A stretch of DNA of 64,000 bases, taken from contig NZ_JBEVVA010000003.1 in NCBI RefSeq assembly GCF_049639735.1, positions 1,054,001-1,118,000 of the forward strand. The letters run 5' to 3'. The notes under the pieces are model-generated. The model was not told the DNA's origin, made no database searches, and worked only from the letters and a program-made list of their open reading frames with translations. Position 1 is the first letter of the stretch. Every line of letters starts with the position of its first letter. Source of the DNA: Elusimicrobium simillimum. Lineage in GTDB: Bacteria; Elusimicrobiota; Elusimicrobia; Elusimicrobiales; Elusimicrobiaceae. The translations under genes were made by a program, and so were the position numbers. Shown here piece by piece: positions 45,275-53,178 of the stretch.

Positions 45275-45946
45275 ATGAAAAAACTATTATTAATAACAGG
45301 GGTTTTAACCGCGGCAGTTTTTGCAGCGGCGGGCACAATAGAAAGTGTGGCTTTCCATCCTGCGCCGTCAGGTAAGTATGCCAAACTAAGCGTATCCAAT
45401 ACGCTTAACGCGGGCGCAAGCAACACAACCGCGGCAAATATAAGCAGACTGGTGGCTAAGGGCAACTTAGACCTTGTCTCTTCTCAAAGCAAAGCCGCCG
45501 CAGGCAGGCTGCTGGTAACAGAATCCATGGCAATAAGGGGTTCAGGGGCTGAAGTGGATATAAAAGGCGTGGCGGATATAAAAACGGCCCATGCTTCAAA
45601 AAAATTCATCACGCCCGGCACAAAATTTACCGCGTCCAATATAATAGGCGCGCAAAAAACAAAGCCTGTCTTTAAGGCCAGGAACAATGACACGGTAGAT
45701 TTTAAAAAAGGGCTTAGCGCTTCCTCCACACTAAGATGGCTGCAGCTGACTGACGTAGACGGCAAAAAGCATATGATACTGGTGGAGGATTCTAGTTCTG
45801 AGGGCAAAGAGTGCCCGGCTGAAGGGGTTGCCAGGGCCTGCTGTCTTAACCCGGCCGGCAATGACTGCGTAACTCATCCGGATTGGCAAGCCAACCTTCA
45901 AGCCGCTGTAAAAAAATCAGGTTTGCGAAACGCGGCCGCCCAATAA
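45275..45946 (+). CDS. Secreted protein of unknown function
   Basis: 223 residues. Signal peptide about 1-19 (MKKLLLITGVLTAAVFAAA). The mature chain is rich in Ala, Ser, Thr and Lys with little hydrophobic core in the first 100 residues. A C-terminal patch of cysteines (GKECPAEGVARACCLNPAGNDCVTHPDW) probably forms disulphides. No family recognised; the Cys-rich end resembles those of small pilin-like or surface proteins only in composition. AAGGAGG ribosome site, own promoter and terminator. Confidence 0.68.
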   Translation: MKKLLLITGVLTAAVFAAAGTIESVAFHPAPSGKYAKLSVSNTLNAGASNTTAANISRLVAKGNLDLVSSQSKAAAGRLLVTESMAIRGSGAEVDIKGVADIKTAHASKKFITPGTKFTASNIIGAQKTKPVFKARNNDTVDFKKGLSASSTLRWLQLTDVDGKKHMILVEDSSSEGKECPAEGVARACCLNPAGNDCVTHPDWQANLQAAVKKSGLRNAAAQ

Positions 45947-45967
45947 AATGCTTATAGCATTATCAAT

Positions 45968-45997
45968 ACCGCCCCGGGTTTGTTATCCCGGGGCGGT
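45968..45997 (+). terminator. Strong hairpin after the 45275 gene
   Basis: ACCGCCCCGGG / CCCGGGGCGGT, 11-bp perfect stem, 8-nt loop. No T tract follows, so termination may need another factor. Confidence 0.6.
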
Positions 45998-46059
45998 GGT
46001 ATTACCTAGGCGCAATAAATAAGATATAATTAATTTGATTTTAATATTGGAGACTAAAC

Positions 46060-46647
46060 ATGATTATACCTACAATTATGGACAAAAACGTCGGGTACGA
46101 CATTTTTTCAAGATTACTTAAAGACCGCATTATCTTTGTGGGCGGCAGAGAGGGGGAGGTAGACACCGCCAGCGCTACCATGATTATAGCCCAGCTGCTT
46201 TACTTGGACGCGGAAGATTCTGAAAGAGACATTAACCTTTACATCAATTCCCCGGGCGGCCTGGTAACAGCCGGGTTAGCTATTTACGACACAATGCAGT
46301 TTATTAAAGCGCCTATCACCACTATTTGTATGGGCCAGGCAATGAGCTTTGGCGCAGTGCTTTTAGCCGCCGGTTCTAAAGGCAAACGCTACGCTCTGCC
46401 GCACGCGCGCATTATGATACACCAGCCTTTAATATGGGGCGGCGGGATAAGCGGCCAGGTTACTGATATCGCTATCGAGGCCGAGGAACTGGCAAAAAAC
46501 AAAGAACACTTGCTTGATATTCTCTCTCACCACACAGGCCAGCCTAAAGAAAAAATACGCCAAGACAGCGAACGCAACTACTATATGTCGGCGGAAGAAG
46601 CTAAAGCTTACGGCCTTATTGACGAAGTTTTAACACTTAAGAAGTAA
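46060..46647 (+). CDS. clpP: ATP-dependent Clp protease proteolytic subunit
   Basis: 195 residues, normal size with a short propeptide. Catalytic Ser96 is in GQAMSFGAV (most ClpPs have ASMGA here), His121 in ARIMIHQP, and the Asp lies further on in a typical context. INSPGGLVTAGLAIYDTM and the handle helix EELAKNKEHLLDILSHHTGQ complete the fold. ClpP forms a 14-mer that degrades proteins delivered by ClpX or ClpA, neither of which is adjacent. Lon follows 180 nt downstream behind a terminator-like hairpin, so the two proteolysis genes are neighbours but separately controlled. Confidence 0.97.
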   Translation: MIIPTIMDKNVGYDIFSRLLKDRIIFVGGREGEVDTASATMIIAQLLYLDAEDSERDINLYINSPGGLVTAGLAIYDTMQFIKAPITTICMGQAMSFGAVLLAAGSKGKRYALPHARIMIHQPLIWGGGISGQVTDIAIEAEELAKNKEHLLDILSHHTGQPKEKIRQDSERNYYMSAEEAKAYGLIDEVLTLKK

Positions 46648-46651
46648 CTTT

Positions 46652-46685
46652 ACAGGCCCTTGCCAAATATTGGCCGGGGCCTGTA
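46652..46685 (+). terminator. Terminator-like hairpin after clpP
   Basis: ACAGGCCC (46652-46659) pairs with GGGCCTGT (46677-46684), with a short inner stem; only a few Ts follow. Confidence 0.6.
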
Positions 46686-46828
46686 CTTTAATCTATAACT
46701 AGCAATCTTAACAATAATTTGCTAAAATAGATTAATATAGTTTTTATATTTTAAATTTTACCGTCTGTACACACACTATATATAAGTACAAATTTTAACT
46801 ATTTAACCAACCTACAAAGGGGGATTAC

Positions 46829-49330
46829 ATGACAGCAGAAATGATAAATAAACACGAACCGGGGGACTTGCCCACTATAGTGCCCGCGGTTGCCATAAGG
46901 GACGTAGTAATGTTTCCGGGTATGTCGCTGCCGTTGTCGGTAAGCAGGGCCAAAAGCATGGCGGCCATAGAAATAGCCTTAAACACCAACAAATACGTTG
47001 TTGCCGTAGCGCAAAAAATTGCGGAGGTAGAGGACCCTAAATCTGAAGAAATTTACCGCTTTGGCGTACTGAGCGAGATTACGCAGTCTCTCAAACTGCC
47101 CGACGGCACCGCCAAAGTATTTTTACAGGGTATAGCAAGGGTAGAGCTTAGCAGCTTGGATTTTAATAATATTTCAAACTCCTGGTTTGCTAATGTTTCC
47201 TACCCGGTTGAAGCGTTTAATGACGGGCCGGAAATTACCGCCCTTATGCGTAATTTATTGGACGAGTTTGAGTCCTACGCCGAGGTTTCCCGCCGTATAG
47301 CTGTTGAGGGCGTGTCATTCCTCAGGCAAATTGAAGACCCTTCCAAACTGGCCGATACCGTCGCCAGCAACATGGTGGTTAAAATTGCTGACCGCCAGAA
47401 AGTTTTAGAAACGGTTGATATCAAAAAACGTCTTGAACTGCTTATAAAAATATTAGCTAACGAGACGGAAATTATAGCCTTAGAAGAGAAAATCCACACC
47501 AAAGTACGCTCACAGATAGAAAAAAACCAAAAAGAATACTATCTTAACGAGCAAATGAAGGCTATACAAAAGGAACTTAGCCAGAAGGACGATTTCCAAA
47601 AAGAAATTGACGAGCTTAAAGCCAAAATAAAAAAGAATAACCTGCCTAAAAACGCCAAAGAAGCGGCGGAAAAAGAACTGGAAAGGCTGTCAAAAATGGC
47701 GCCGTCTTCACCTGAGGCCACGGTTTCGCGCACATTTTTAGACTGGCTGGTTAATATGCCATGGAACGTCAGCACAGAGGACGTGTTAGACCTTAAAAAA
47801 GCCAAACAAGTTATGGACGCGGACCACTTTGGCCTTGAAAAACCTAAAGAGCGTATACTTGAGTACATTGCTGTAAGCAAGCTTACCAACTCGCTCAAAG
47901 GCCCTATACTTTGTTTTGCGGGCCCTCCGGGCGTGGGTAAAACAAGCTTGGCCAAATCTATAGCCACGGCTATAGGGCGCAAATTTGTAAGAATGTCGCT
48001 TGGCGGCGTGCGTGACGAAAGTGAAATACGCGGCCACAGGCGCACATACATAGGTTCTATGCCCGGGCGTATCATACAGGGTATAAGTAAAGCCAAAAGC
48101 AACAACCCCGTATTTTTACTGGACGAAATTGACAAAATGGGTTCAGACTGGAGGGGCGACCCTGCGGCGGCCTTGTTAGAACTTTTAGACCCCGAGCAAA
48201 ACAAAGACTTTATGGACCATTACCTAGACGTGCCTTTTGACATGTCTAAAGTAATGTTTATTACTACGGCAAACTCGCTGGGTTCTATACCTATAACACT
48301 GCGTGACCGTCTGGAGATTATAGATTTTGACGGCTATACTGATTATGAAAAAAACTCCATAGCCCGCCAATATCTTATACCTAAACAGACAAAAGAGCAC
48401 GGCCTTAAAGAGGGCGCCCTTACAATCAATGACGCCGCCATCAAGCTAATTATGCGTGAATATGTGCGTGAAGCGGGCGTAAGAAACTTTGAGCGTGAAA
48501 TAGGCACCATATGCCGCAAAGCCGCCAAAAAATACGTTGAAAACGGCGGTAAAGCTATAAAAGTAACTGAGGATAACCTGCATGATTTCCTGGGCGTGCC
48601 AAAGTATTCCAACTTTGCTACTGAGGAAAACGGCATAGGCATATCCACAGGCCTTGCCTGGACCAGCGTGGGGGGCGAAACGCTTTCCATAGAAGCCACA
48701 GAAATACCGGACGGCAAAGGTAAAATAACCTTAACTGGTAAACTGGGTGATGTTATGAGAGAATCTGTCCACGCCGCTTTAACTTACGCCAGAAGCAAAG
48801 GCTACGGCAACGGTACGGACTTTAATAAGACGGACTTTCATATCCACTTCCCCGAGGGCGCTGTGCCTAAAGACGGCCCCAGCGCCGGCACGGCAATTAC
48901 CACGGCTTTAATAAGCTTGCTTACTAAACGCCCCGTGCGTAAAAAGCTTGCCATGACGGGCGAGGTTACTATAACAGGCCGCGTGCTGCCCGTTGGCGGT
49001 ATCAAGGAAAAATTCCTCGCCGCTTACAGAGAGGGCGTGGACACAATTCTTTACCCTCATACAAATGAGAAAGACGTGTCTGAAATACCTGAAACGGTTA
49101 GAAAAGCGTTAAAACTTATCCCCGTAAAACATATGGATGAGGTGGTAAAAATAGCTTTTGACGGCGCAGACCCGCTGGTACGCAAACCCGCCAAAAAGTC
49201 TAAAGCCAAAACCGCTAAGGCTGTAAAAGTTAAGCCCGCGGCAAAAGCAAAACTTAAGGCTAAAAAACCCGTGGTAAAAACTAAAAAAGTTACCGCAAAA
49301 AAAGCGGGTAAAAAAGCCAAAAGGAAATAA
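46829..49330 (+). CDS. lon: ATP-dependent protease Lon
   Basis: 833 residues. N-terminal LAN substrate-binding domain (about 15-210), coiled coil, then AAA+ domain with Walker A GPPGVGKTS near 365 and Walker B FLLDEIDKM. The protease domain has catalytic Ser685 (PKDGPSAGTA) and Lys728 (GGIKEKFLAA). Lon degrades misfolded and regulatory proteins and binds DNA. The last ~45 residues, after KPAKKSKAK, are an extension of almost only Lys, Ala, Val and Thr, like histone H1-type bacterial tails and not part of standard Lon. GGGGGA ribosome site before the ATG. Confidence 0.97.
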   Translation: MTAEMINKHEPGDLPTIVPAVAIRDVVMFPGMSLPLSVSRAKSMAAIEIALNTNKYVVAVAQKIAEVEDPKSEEIYRFGVLSEITQSLKLPDGTAKVFLQGIARVELSSLDFNNISNSWFANVSYPVEAFNDGPEITALMRNLLDEFESYAEVSRRIAVEGVSFLRQIEDPSKLADTVASNMVVKIADRQKVLETVDIKKRLELLIKILANETEIIALEEKIHTKVRSQIEKNQKEYYLNEQMKAIQKELSQKDDFQKEIDELKAKIKKNNLPKNAKEAAEKELERLSKMAPSSPEATVSRTFLDWLVNMPWNVSTEDVLDLKKAKQVMDADHFGLEKPKERILEYIAVSKLTNSLKGPILCFAGPPGVGKTSLAKSIATAIGRKFVRMSLGGVRDESEIRGHRRTYIGSMPGRIIQGISKAKSNNPVFLLDEIDKMGSDWRGDPAAALLELLDPEQNKDFMDHYLDVPFDMSKVMFITTANSLGSIPITLRDRLEIIDFDGYTDYEKNSIARQYLIPKQTKEHGLKEGALTINDAAIKLIMREYVREAGVRNFEREIGTICRKAAKKYVENGGKAIKVTEDNLHDFLGVPKYSNFATEENGIGISTGLAWTSVGGETLSIEATEIPDGKGKITLTGKLGDVMRESVHAALTYARSKGYGNGTDFNKTDFHIHFPEGAVPKDGPSAGTAITTALISLLTKRPVRKKLAMTGEVTITGRVLPVGGIKEKFLAAYREGVDTILYPHTNEKDVSEIPETVRKALKLIPVKHMDEVVKIAFDGADPLVRKPAKKSKAKTAKAVKVKPAAKAKLKAKKPVVKTKKVTAKKAGKKAKRK

Positions 49331-49340
49331 AGCTCTAATT

Positions 49341-49376
49341 AATAAGCCCCGGCCCTAACAGCCGGGGCTTATTTTT
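49341..49376 (+). terminator. Terminator after lon
   Basis: AATAAGCCCCGGC / GCCGGGGCTTATT stem (49341-49353 with 49361-49373), then Ts. Confidence 0.9.
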
Positions 49377-49466
49377 AATTTCTCCCTTTTGTAAAGTGAG
49401 AATAAACAGCCCGCCACTTCCCCAAAAACCTATTTTTCACCCAGCCAAATAAGTTATAATTTTTGT

Positions 49467-51641
49467 ATGAAAAAATATTTAATAATATCATTTATATTTT
49501 TAAACACGGCGCTTAGCGCCCAGGTAGCGGTAACTTCGCAGGGCTATGAAAGACTGCCAGACGTACGTCTTAACGAAACGCAAACACGCAGATCTGTATT
49601 TGATTTTGTTATCCCCGCTGAAGTGGCCCAGGCGTCGCGCCTGTGCGCAAACACGGCGTTCCAGTCCTGCATAGATGACCTGGAAGATATTACCAAATCC
49701 AACCCGGACCCTAAAATAGGCGCTAGCGCGCAAACAGAAATAGCTTTTACATATTATAATCTTGGTATATATGATAAAGCGCTTACGCATATAACCAAAG
49801 CCTCCTCTCTTAATCCTGAGGACCCTTTCCCGTTACTCTCCAAAGCCTGGTTTCTTATAACAACAGGTGAATATAAAGAAGCGCAAAGCCAGTTAGACGC
49901 GTTGCTTTACCTTACAGGCGACTTTGAATATATTTCCGCTAAAAACCTGGCCGCCGCCTTCATCAGTCATTTGGAGGGGGATAATAAAGAGCAGGAACAC
50001 TTCGCCCATATTTACACGGCTAACCCTTACCTTATAAGTTTGGCGTCCTACATGATAGCGTTGGAAAGCTATAATATAGGCAATACCAAAAACCTTAACG
50101 CGGCCGACATATTTTTACAACAGTCACTTTCCCACGATGAGCACAACTTTCCCGCCGCGCAGTTATTTGCCAAAGTAAAAGACAAAAGGAAAGACTACAA
50201 TACCGCCTGGCAATACTATGCCATGCTTTACGCGCGTGATAATACCGATACAAAATCACTTAAAAGGGTACAGAAACTCGGCAAGAAAGATTTAAAAAAT
50301 AAAAGCCTGTTTATTTACACCTTAAACCAGCCTATTGTAAGGAACTATAAATCCATCCCCGGGCCCGAGGTAAAAATGATGCTCTACGCCAGGGCGGACA
50401 TGACGCCCACGTACCTGCAAAGCTTCGAGGTCGTCAGTACGGCGCCCATGAGCATAGTGGACGAAAAACTGGGTGAAGTTTTTAAAACCAACCCCTTATT
50501 GGCGGAGTCTGTAACTTTTGACAATCAATTTAAAAGTCTAATTATCAAAGACCGCCACGGAAAAACCAAGTTTGCAACAAAACGTCCTTTAACAATTGTT
50601 CCGCACACAGGTTACACAGTGCTTGTTAAAAATGCAAAAAGCAACAATATTTTTGAAGCTGACTTTAGCGACAAAGAACTTAAAGGCACTATTACAGTTA
50701 ACACCTCGGACAAAGGGTTTAATCTTATAAACAATGTTACTATTGAGGATATTTTACCCTCGCTTTTAGCGTCTGAATCAAGAGCCATACAACATACACC
50801 GCAAACGCTCAAAGCATTCGCCATAGCGGTAAGAACGTATCTTTACAAAGAAACGGCGGAAGACGGCCTCTACCATATTTCAGACAGCGAACCCAGCCTT
50901 AAGTTTGGCGGCGTAAATATGGAGTCCGGCGTAGCCAAAAAGGCCGCGGCGGATACTCTTGGCATGGTGCTGGATGATAATAATGATGACTTTTACAGTT
51001 CATGCTTTATATACGGCGCCAACGGCGTTAAAAACTCAGCCTCGGCGGGGGATTTTGCCTACTCTCCGTCAAACGTATTTAAATATATTATTTCCAACCC
51101 GCCGGCGGATTTACTGTCCGCTCCTGCGGACGACAGCGCCTGGGCGCCGCTCAAATGGGCGTATCTTTACGATACCAAGGACATTGCCAGAAGAATAAAA
51201 GCCTCTTTCAAAGACATAGGCGCCCTTACCGGTATAAAAATATTAGAAACAGATTTTCTTGGCCATGTTAAAACAATGAAGTTTGAGGGTACAAAAGATT
51301 CGGTAACAATAACGGAGGCCAAGCAAATATCTTTTGTACTCAGCGCCGGCTCTATCCGTTCAAATCTTTTTCAGCTTATTCCTTTTTACAAAGGCGCTAA
51401 AATAAAAAGTATTTTGGCGCTGGGCGTAGACAGCGGGCTTGGCAGCGGGCTGTGCCTTAATGGCGCGCAAGGGCTGGAAAAAGAAGCTAAAGATTTTAAC
51501 GAAATCTTAAAGTTTTACTATCCCGAAGTAACGTTAAAAACAGTATTACCGGCTTTAGTGGAAGACCATGAAGACGAACCTGCGGACACAGGAGAACTTT
51601 TAACATTACCGGACGCTAATGAAAAAACCCCAGAAATTTAA
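49467..51641 (+). CDS. Exported TPR plus SpoIID/LytB-like protein
   Basis: 724 residues. Signal peptide 1-18 (LNTALSAQ). About 60-270 are tetratricopeptide-like helices (AQTEIAFTYYNLGIYDKALTHITKASSLNPEDP). About 380-690 are a SpoIID/LytB-type domain: TIEDILPSLLASESRAIQHTPQTLKAFAIAVRTYL carries the conserved Glu and the KAxAxAxRTY signature. SpoIID is a lytic transglycosylase acting on denuded glycan. The C-terminal family motif GxGHGxGLSQxGA is degenerate (GLGSGLCLNGAQ, no His), followed by EILKFYYPEV. It may have lost or altered activity. The glycosyltransferase gene overlaps its end by 23 nt. Confidence 0.78.
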   Translation: MKKYLIISFIFLNTALSAQVAVTSQGYERLPDVRLNETQTRRSVFDFVIPAEVAQASRLCANTAFQSCIDDLEDITKSNPDPKIGASAQTEIAFTYYNLGIYDKALTHITKASSLNPEDPFPLLSKAWFLITTGEYKEAQSQLDALLYLTGDFEYISAKNLAAAFISHLEGDNKEQEHFAHIYTANPYLISLASYMIALESYNIGNTKNLNAADIFLQQSLSHDEHNFPAAQLFAKVKDKRKDYNTAWQYYAMLYARDNTDTKSLKRVQKLGKKDLKNKSLFIYTLNQPIVRNYKSIPGPEVKMMLYARADMTPTYLQSFEVVSTAPMSIVDEKLGEVFKTNPLLAESVTFDNQFKSLIIKDRHGKTKFATKRPLTIVPHTGYTVLVKNAKSNNIFEADFSDKELKGTITVNTSDKGFNLINNVTIEDILPSLLASESRAIQHTPQTLKAFAIAVRTYLYKETAEDGLYHISDSEPSLKFGGVNMESGVAKKAAADTLGMVLDDNNDDFYSSCFIYGANGVKNSASAGDFAYSPSNVFKYIISNPPADLLSAPADDSAWAPLKWAYLYDTKDIARRIKASFKDIGALTGIKILETDFLGHVKTMKFEGTKDSVTITEAKQISFVLSAGSIRSNLFQLIPFYKGAKIKSILALGVDSGLGSGLCLNGAQGLEKEAKDFNEILKFYYPEVTLKTVLPALVEDHEDEPADTGELLTLPDANEKTPEI

Positions 51642-52794
51642 AAAGAAAAAAATTCTTTATATTATTACCCGTTTAGACGGCGGCGGAGCGCAGAAAAGCG
51701 TGCTTTACTCCGCCGTTAATTTGCCGCGTAAAGAGTATGATACATTTCTGGCGTCAGGCCCCGGCGGCCCGCTGGAGGCTCACGCAAAAAGCAAACTTAA
51801 AAACCGTTTTTTTACTATTAAAAGTTTACGCCAGCGTGTATCAGTGGCAAATATACCGGCGGACATCCTTTCAGTTTTTCAAACATATTTAATTATACGC
51901 AAAATACACCCCGACATTATTCACACCAACTGCCCCAAGGCTGGCATAGTAGGCAGAGCGGCAAGCATACTTTACCCGCGCGCAAAAGTGGTGCACACAT
52001 ATCACGGTCTTGGCTTTAGCATGTACGGCGGCATAAAAAGATTTTTTATTTTTACATATATAGAAAAGTTTTGGGCCGCGCTTGCCGACAAACTAATATT
52101 TGTATCCCAAGCTAATATGAATGAGGCCGCCAACCTTGGCATAGGCGGCAACAAAAAAAACATATTGCTGCACGCGGGGGCGGAGTTTGAAGAGCTTAAA
52201 CCGTCTTTTGACAGACAAAAAAAGCTTGCCAGTCTTGGTATAAAAGAAGACAGCAAAGTTGTGCTTGGTATAGGCAATTTTAAACCGCTTAAAAACGCTA
52301 AAGAATTTGTGCTTACCGCCGCGCAGGTAATTAAACGCATGCCTAATGTTCATTTTTTATACGTAGGTTTCGGCGGCACTGATGAAGCTAAAACAAAAAC
52401 TTTGGCAAAAAAGCTGGGGCTTAAAAAACATTTTTCTTTTCTTGGTCTTCGCCATGACGTAAGAGAACTTTTCGCTATTAGTGATATTTATGTAAGCACT
52501 TCTCTGCGCGAGGGGCTGCCTATAGCGCTGCTAGAGGCGCTTGCCTACGGCGTGCCGGCGCTGTGTTATGAGGCTGACGGCACAAGCGAGGTTCTTATAA
52601 ACAACCAAAACGGCTATATTTTCGGCCAAGGCAGAAAAGATGAACTGGCCTCAAAAATAGTAAAAGTTCTTGGAAGTGAAAGCTTGCTAAACCATTTAAA
52701 AAATGGCGCAAAAAGCTTTAACCATCAAAAATATAGCGCGCAAACTACCGTCTTAAAACAAACCGAACTCTACAAAAAACTGCTAAAAAAATAG
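51619..52794 (+). CDS. GT4-type glycosyltransferase
   Basis: 391 residues with the two-Rossmann GT-B fold. The N-terminal domain has ITRLDGGGAQKSVLYSAVNL, with the acceptor-side Gly loop, and HTNCPKAGIVGRAASIL. The C-terminal domain has GIGNFKPLKNAKEFVLTA and the nucleotide-sugar Glu motif REGLPIALLEALAYGVPALCYEADGTSEVL (E-x7-E). It transfers a sugar to a surface glycan or lipid carrier in the cytoplasm or at the inner membrane; donor and acceptor unknown. Coupled by overlap to the SpoIID-like gene. Confidence 0.88.
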   Translation: MKKPQKFKKKKILYIITRLDGGGAQKSVLYSAVNLPRKEYDTFLASGPGGPLEAHAKSKLKNRFFTIKSLRQRVSVANIPADILSVFQTYLIIRKIHPDIIHTNCPKAGIVGRAASILYPRAKVVHTYHGLGFSMYGGIKRFFIFTYIEKFWAALADKLIFVSQANMNEAANLGIGGNKKNILLHAGAEFEELKPSFDRQKKLASLGIKEDSKVVLGIGNFKPLKNAKEFVLTAAQVIKRMPNVHFLYVGFGGTDEAKTKTLAKKLGLKKHFSFLGLRHDVRELFAISDIYVSTSLREGLPIALLEALAYGVPALCYEADGTSEVLINNQNGYIFGQGRKDELASKIVKVLGSESLLNHLKNGAKSFNHQKYSAQTTVLKQTELYKKLLKK

Positions 52795-52819
52795 GTCTTT
52801 TTTATAGGCCCAAACAATG

Positions 52820-52848
52820 TTAAGCACCCTAAATAAAATTAGTATAAT
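52820..52848 (+). promoter_or_regulatory. Promoter of the candidate structured RNA
   Basis: TTAAGC (52820-52825), 17-nt spacer, perfect TATAAT (52843-52848). No ORF follows; the transcript would start near 52855. Confidence 0.55.
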
Positions 52849-52854
52849 ATTTAT

Positions 52855-53061
52855 GTGTGATAGTTCAGACGTACAAATTGTAAAAACTTATTGTTTATGA
52901 TAAACAACATTAACTTAATTTCCCGTCTTTCAAAGCGCGTTCGTATGACGAACGTGTCCACACGTGTTATGTTTAGATATGGTGTGGAGGAATTAGGTTA
53001 AATTATAAATTTTAATTTATATAGCCAACTTAAAACCTCCAAAAGATATTGGAGGTTTTTT
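52855..53061 (+). ncRNA. Candidate structured non-coding RNA (~207 nt), unknown class
   Basis: Between a consensus -10 and a Rho-independent terminator there is no ORF but strong structure. Hairpin TTGTTT/AAACAA (52891-52907). A 13-bp stem 52910-52923 with 52989-53001 (one bulge, one G-U) encloses two hairpins. These are 52936-52944/52948-52956 (loop ATG) and TCCACAC/GTGTGGA (52957-52963/52982-52988), the latter directly abutting the outer stem. The result is a compact three-way junction with an unpaired strand CGTCTTTCAAAG (52924-52935). It does not match 6S, tmRNA, RNase P or SRP RNA as I know them. The whole 52795-53178 gap holds this RNA, its promoter and terminator, and the gene D leader motif. 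Confidence 0.55.
53032..53061 (+). terminator. Terminator of the candidate RNA
   Basis: AAAACCTCC (53032-53040) pairs with GGAGGTTTT (53051-53059) with a 10-nt loop, then Ts. Confidence 0.85.
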
Positions 53062-53080
53062 TACTGCTTAGACGGTAAAA

Positions 53081-53124
53081 GTAGGCCAAAAGACCTACTT
53101 GCGTTTAGGTCTTTTGACCCTGGT
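53081..53124 (+). promoter_or_regulatory. Leader dyad motif, copy 4 (before gene D)
   Basis: CAAAAGACCTA, 8 nt, TAGGTCTTTTG is a perfect 11-bp dyad, continued by ACCCTGGTG. GTAGG/CCTAC forms an alternative left stem. It lies 55 nt before ATG 53179 and just after the terminator of the candidate RNA. Confidence 0.78.
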
Positions 53125-53178
53125 GTGACGGTAAAAAAAATATTTAACTATATTAGTTGTTTAAATTTTAAGGATAAA

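Noticed and set aside
52855..53061. 6S RNA, tmRNA or RNase P RNA
   Set aside because: Length and the three-way junction do not fit; no tRNA-like ends, no long bubble hairpin and no P4-type conserved core were found.
53113..53145. TTGACC inside the leader motif as a -35 box
   Set aside because: No -10-like hexamer occurs at a constant 16-18 nt in the four copies, and copies A and B change TTGACC to TAGACC and AAGACC.
53125..53178. GTG start for gene D
   Set aside because: It abuts the leader motif, lacks a ribosome site and adds residues before a good signal peptide; ATG 53179 has AAGGA upstream.
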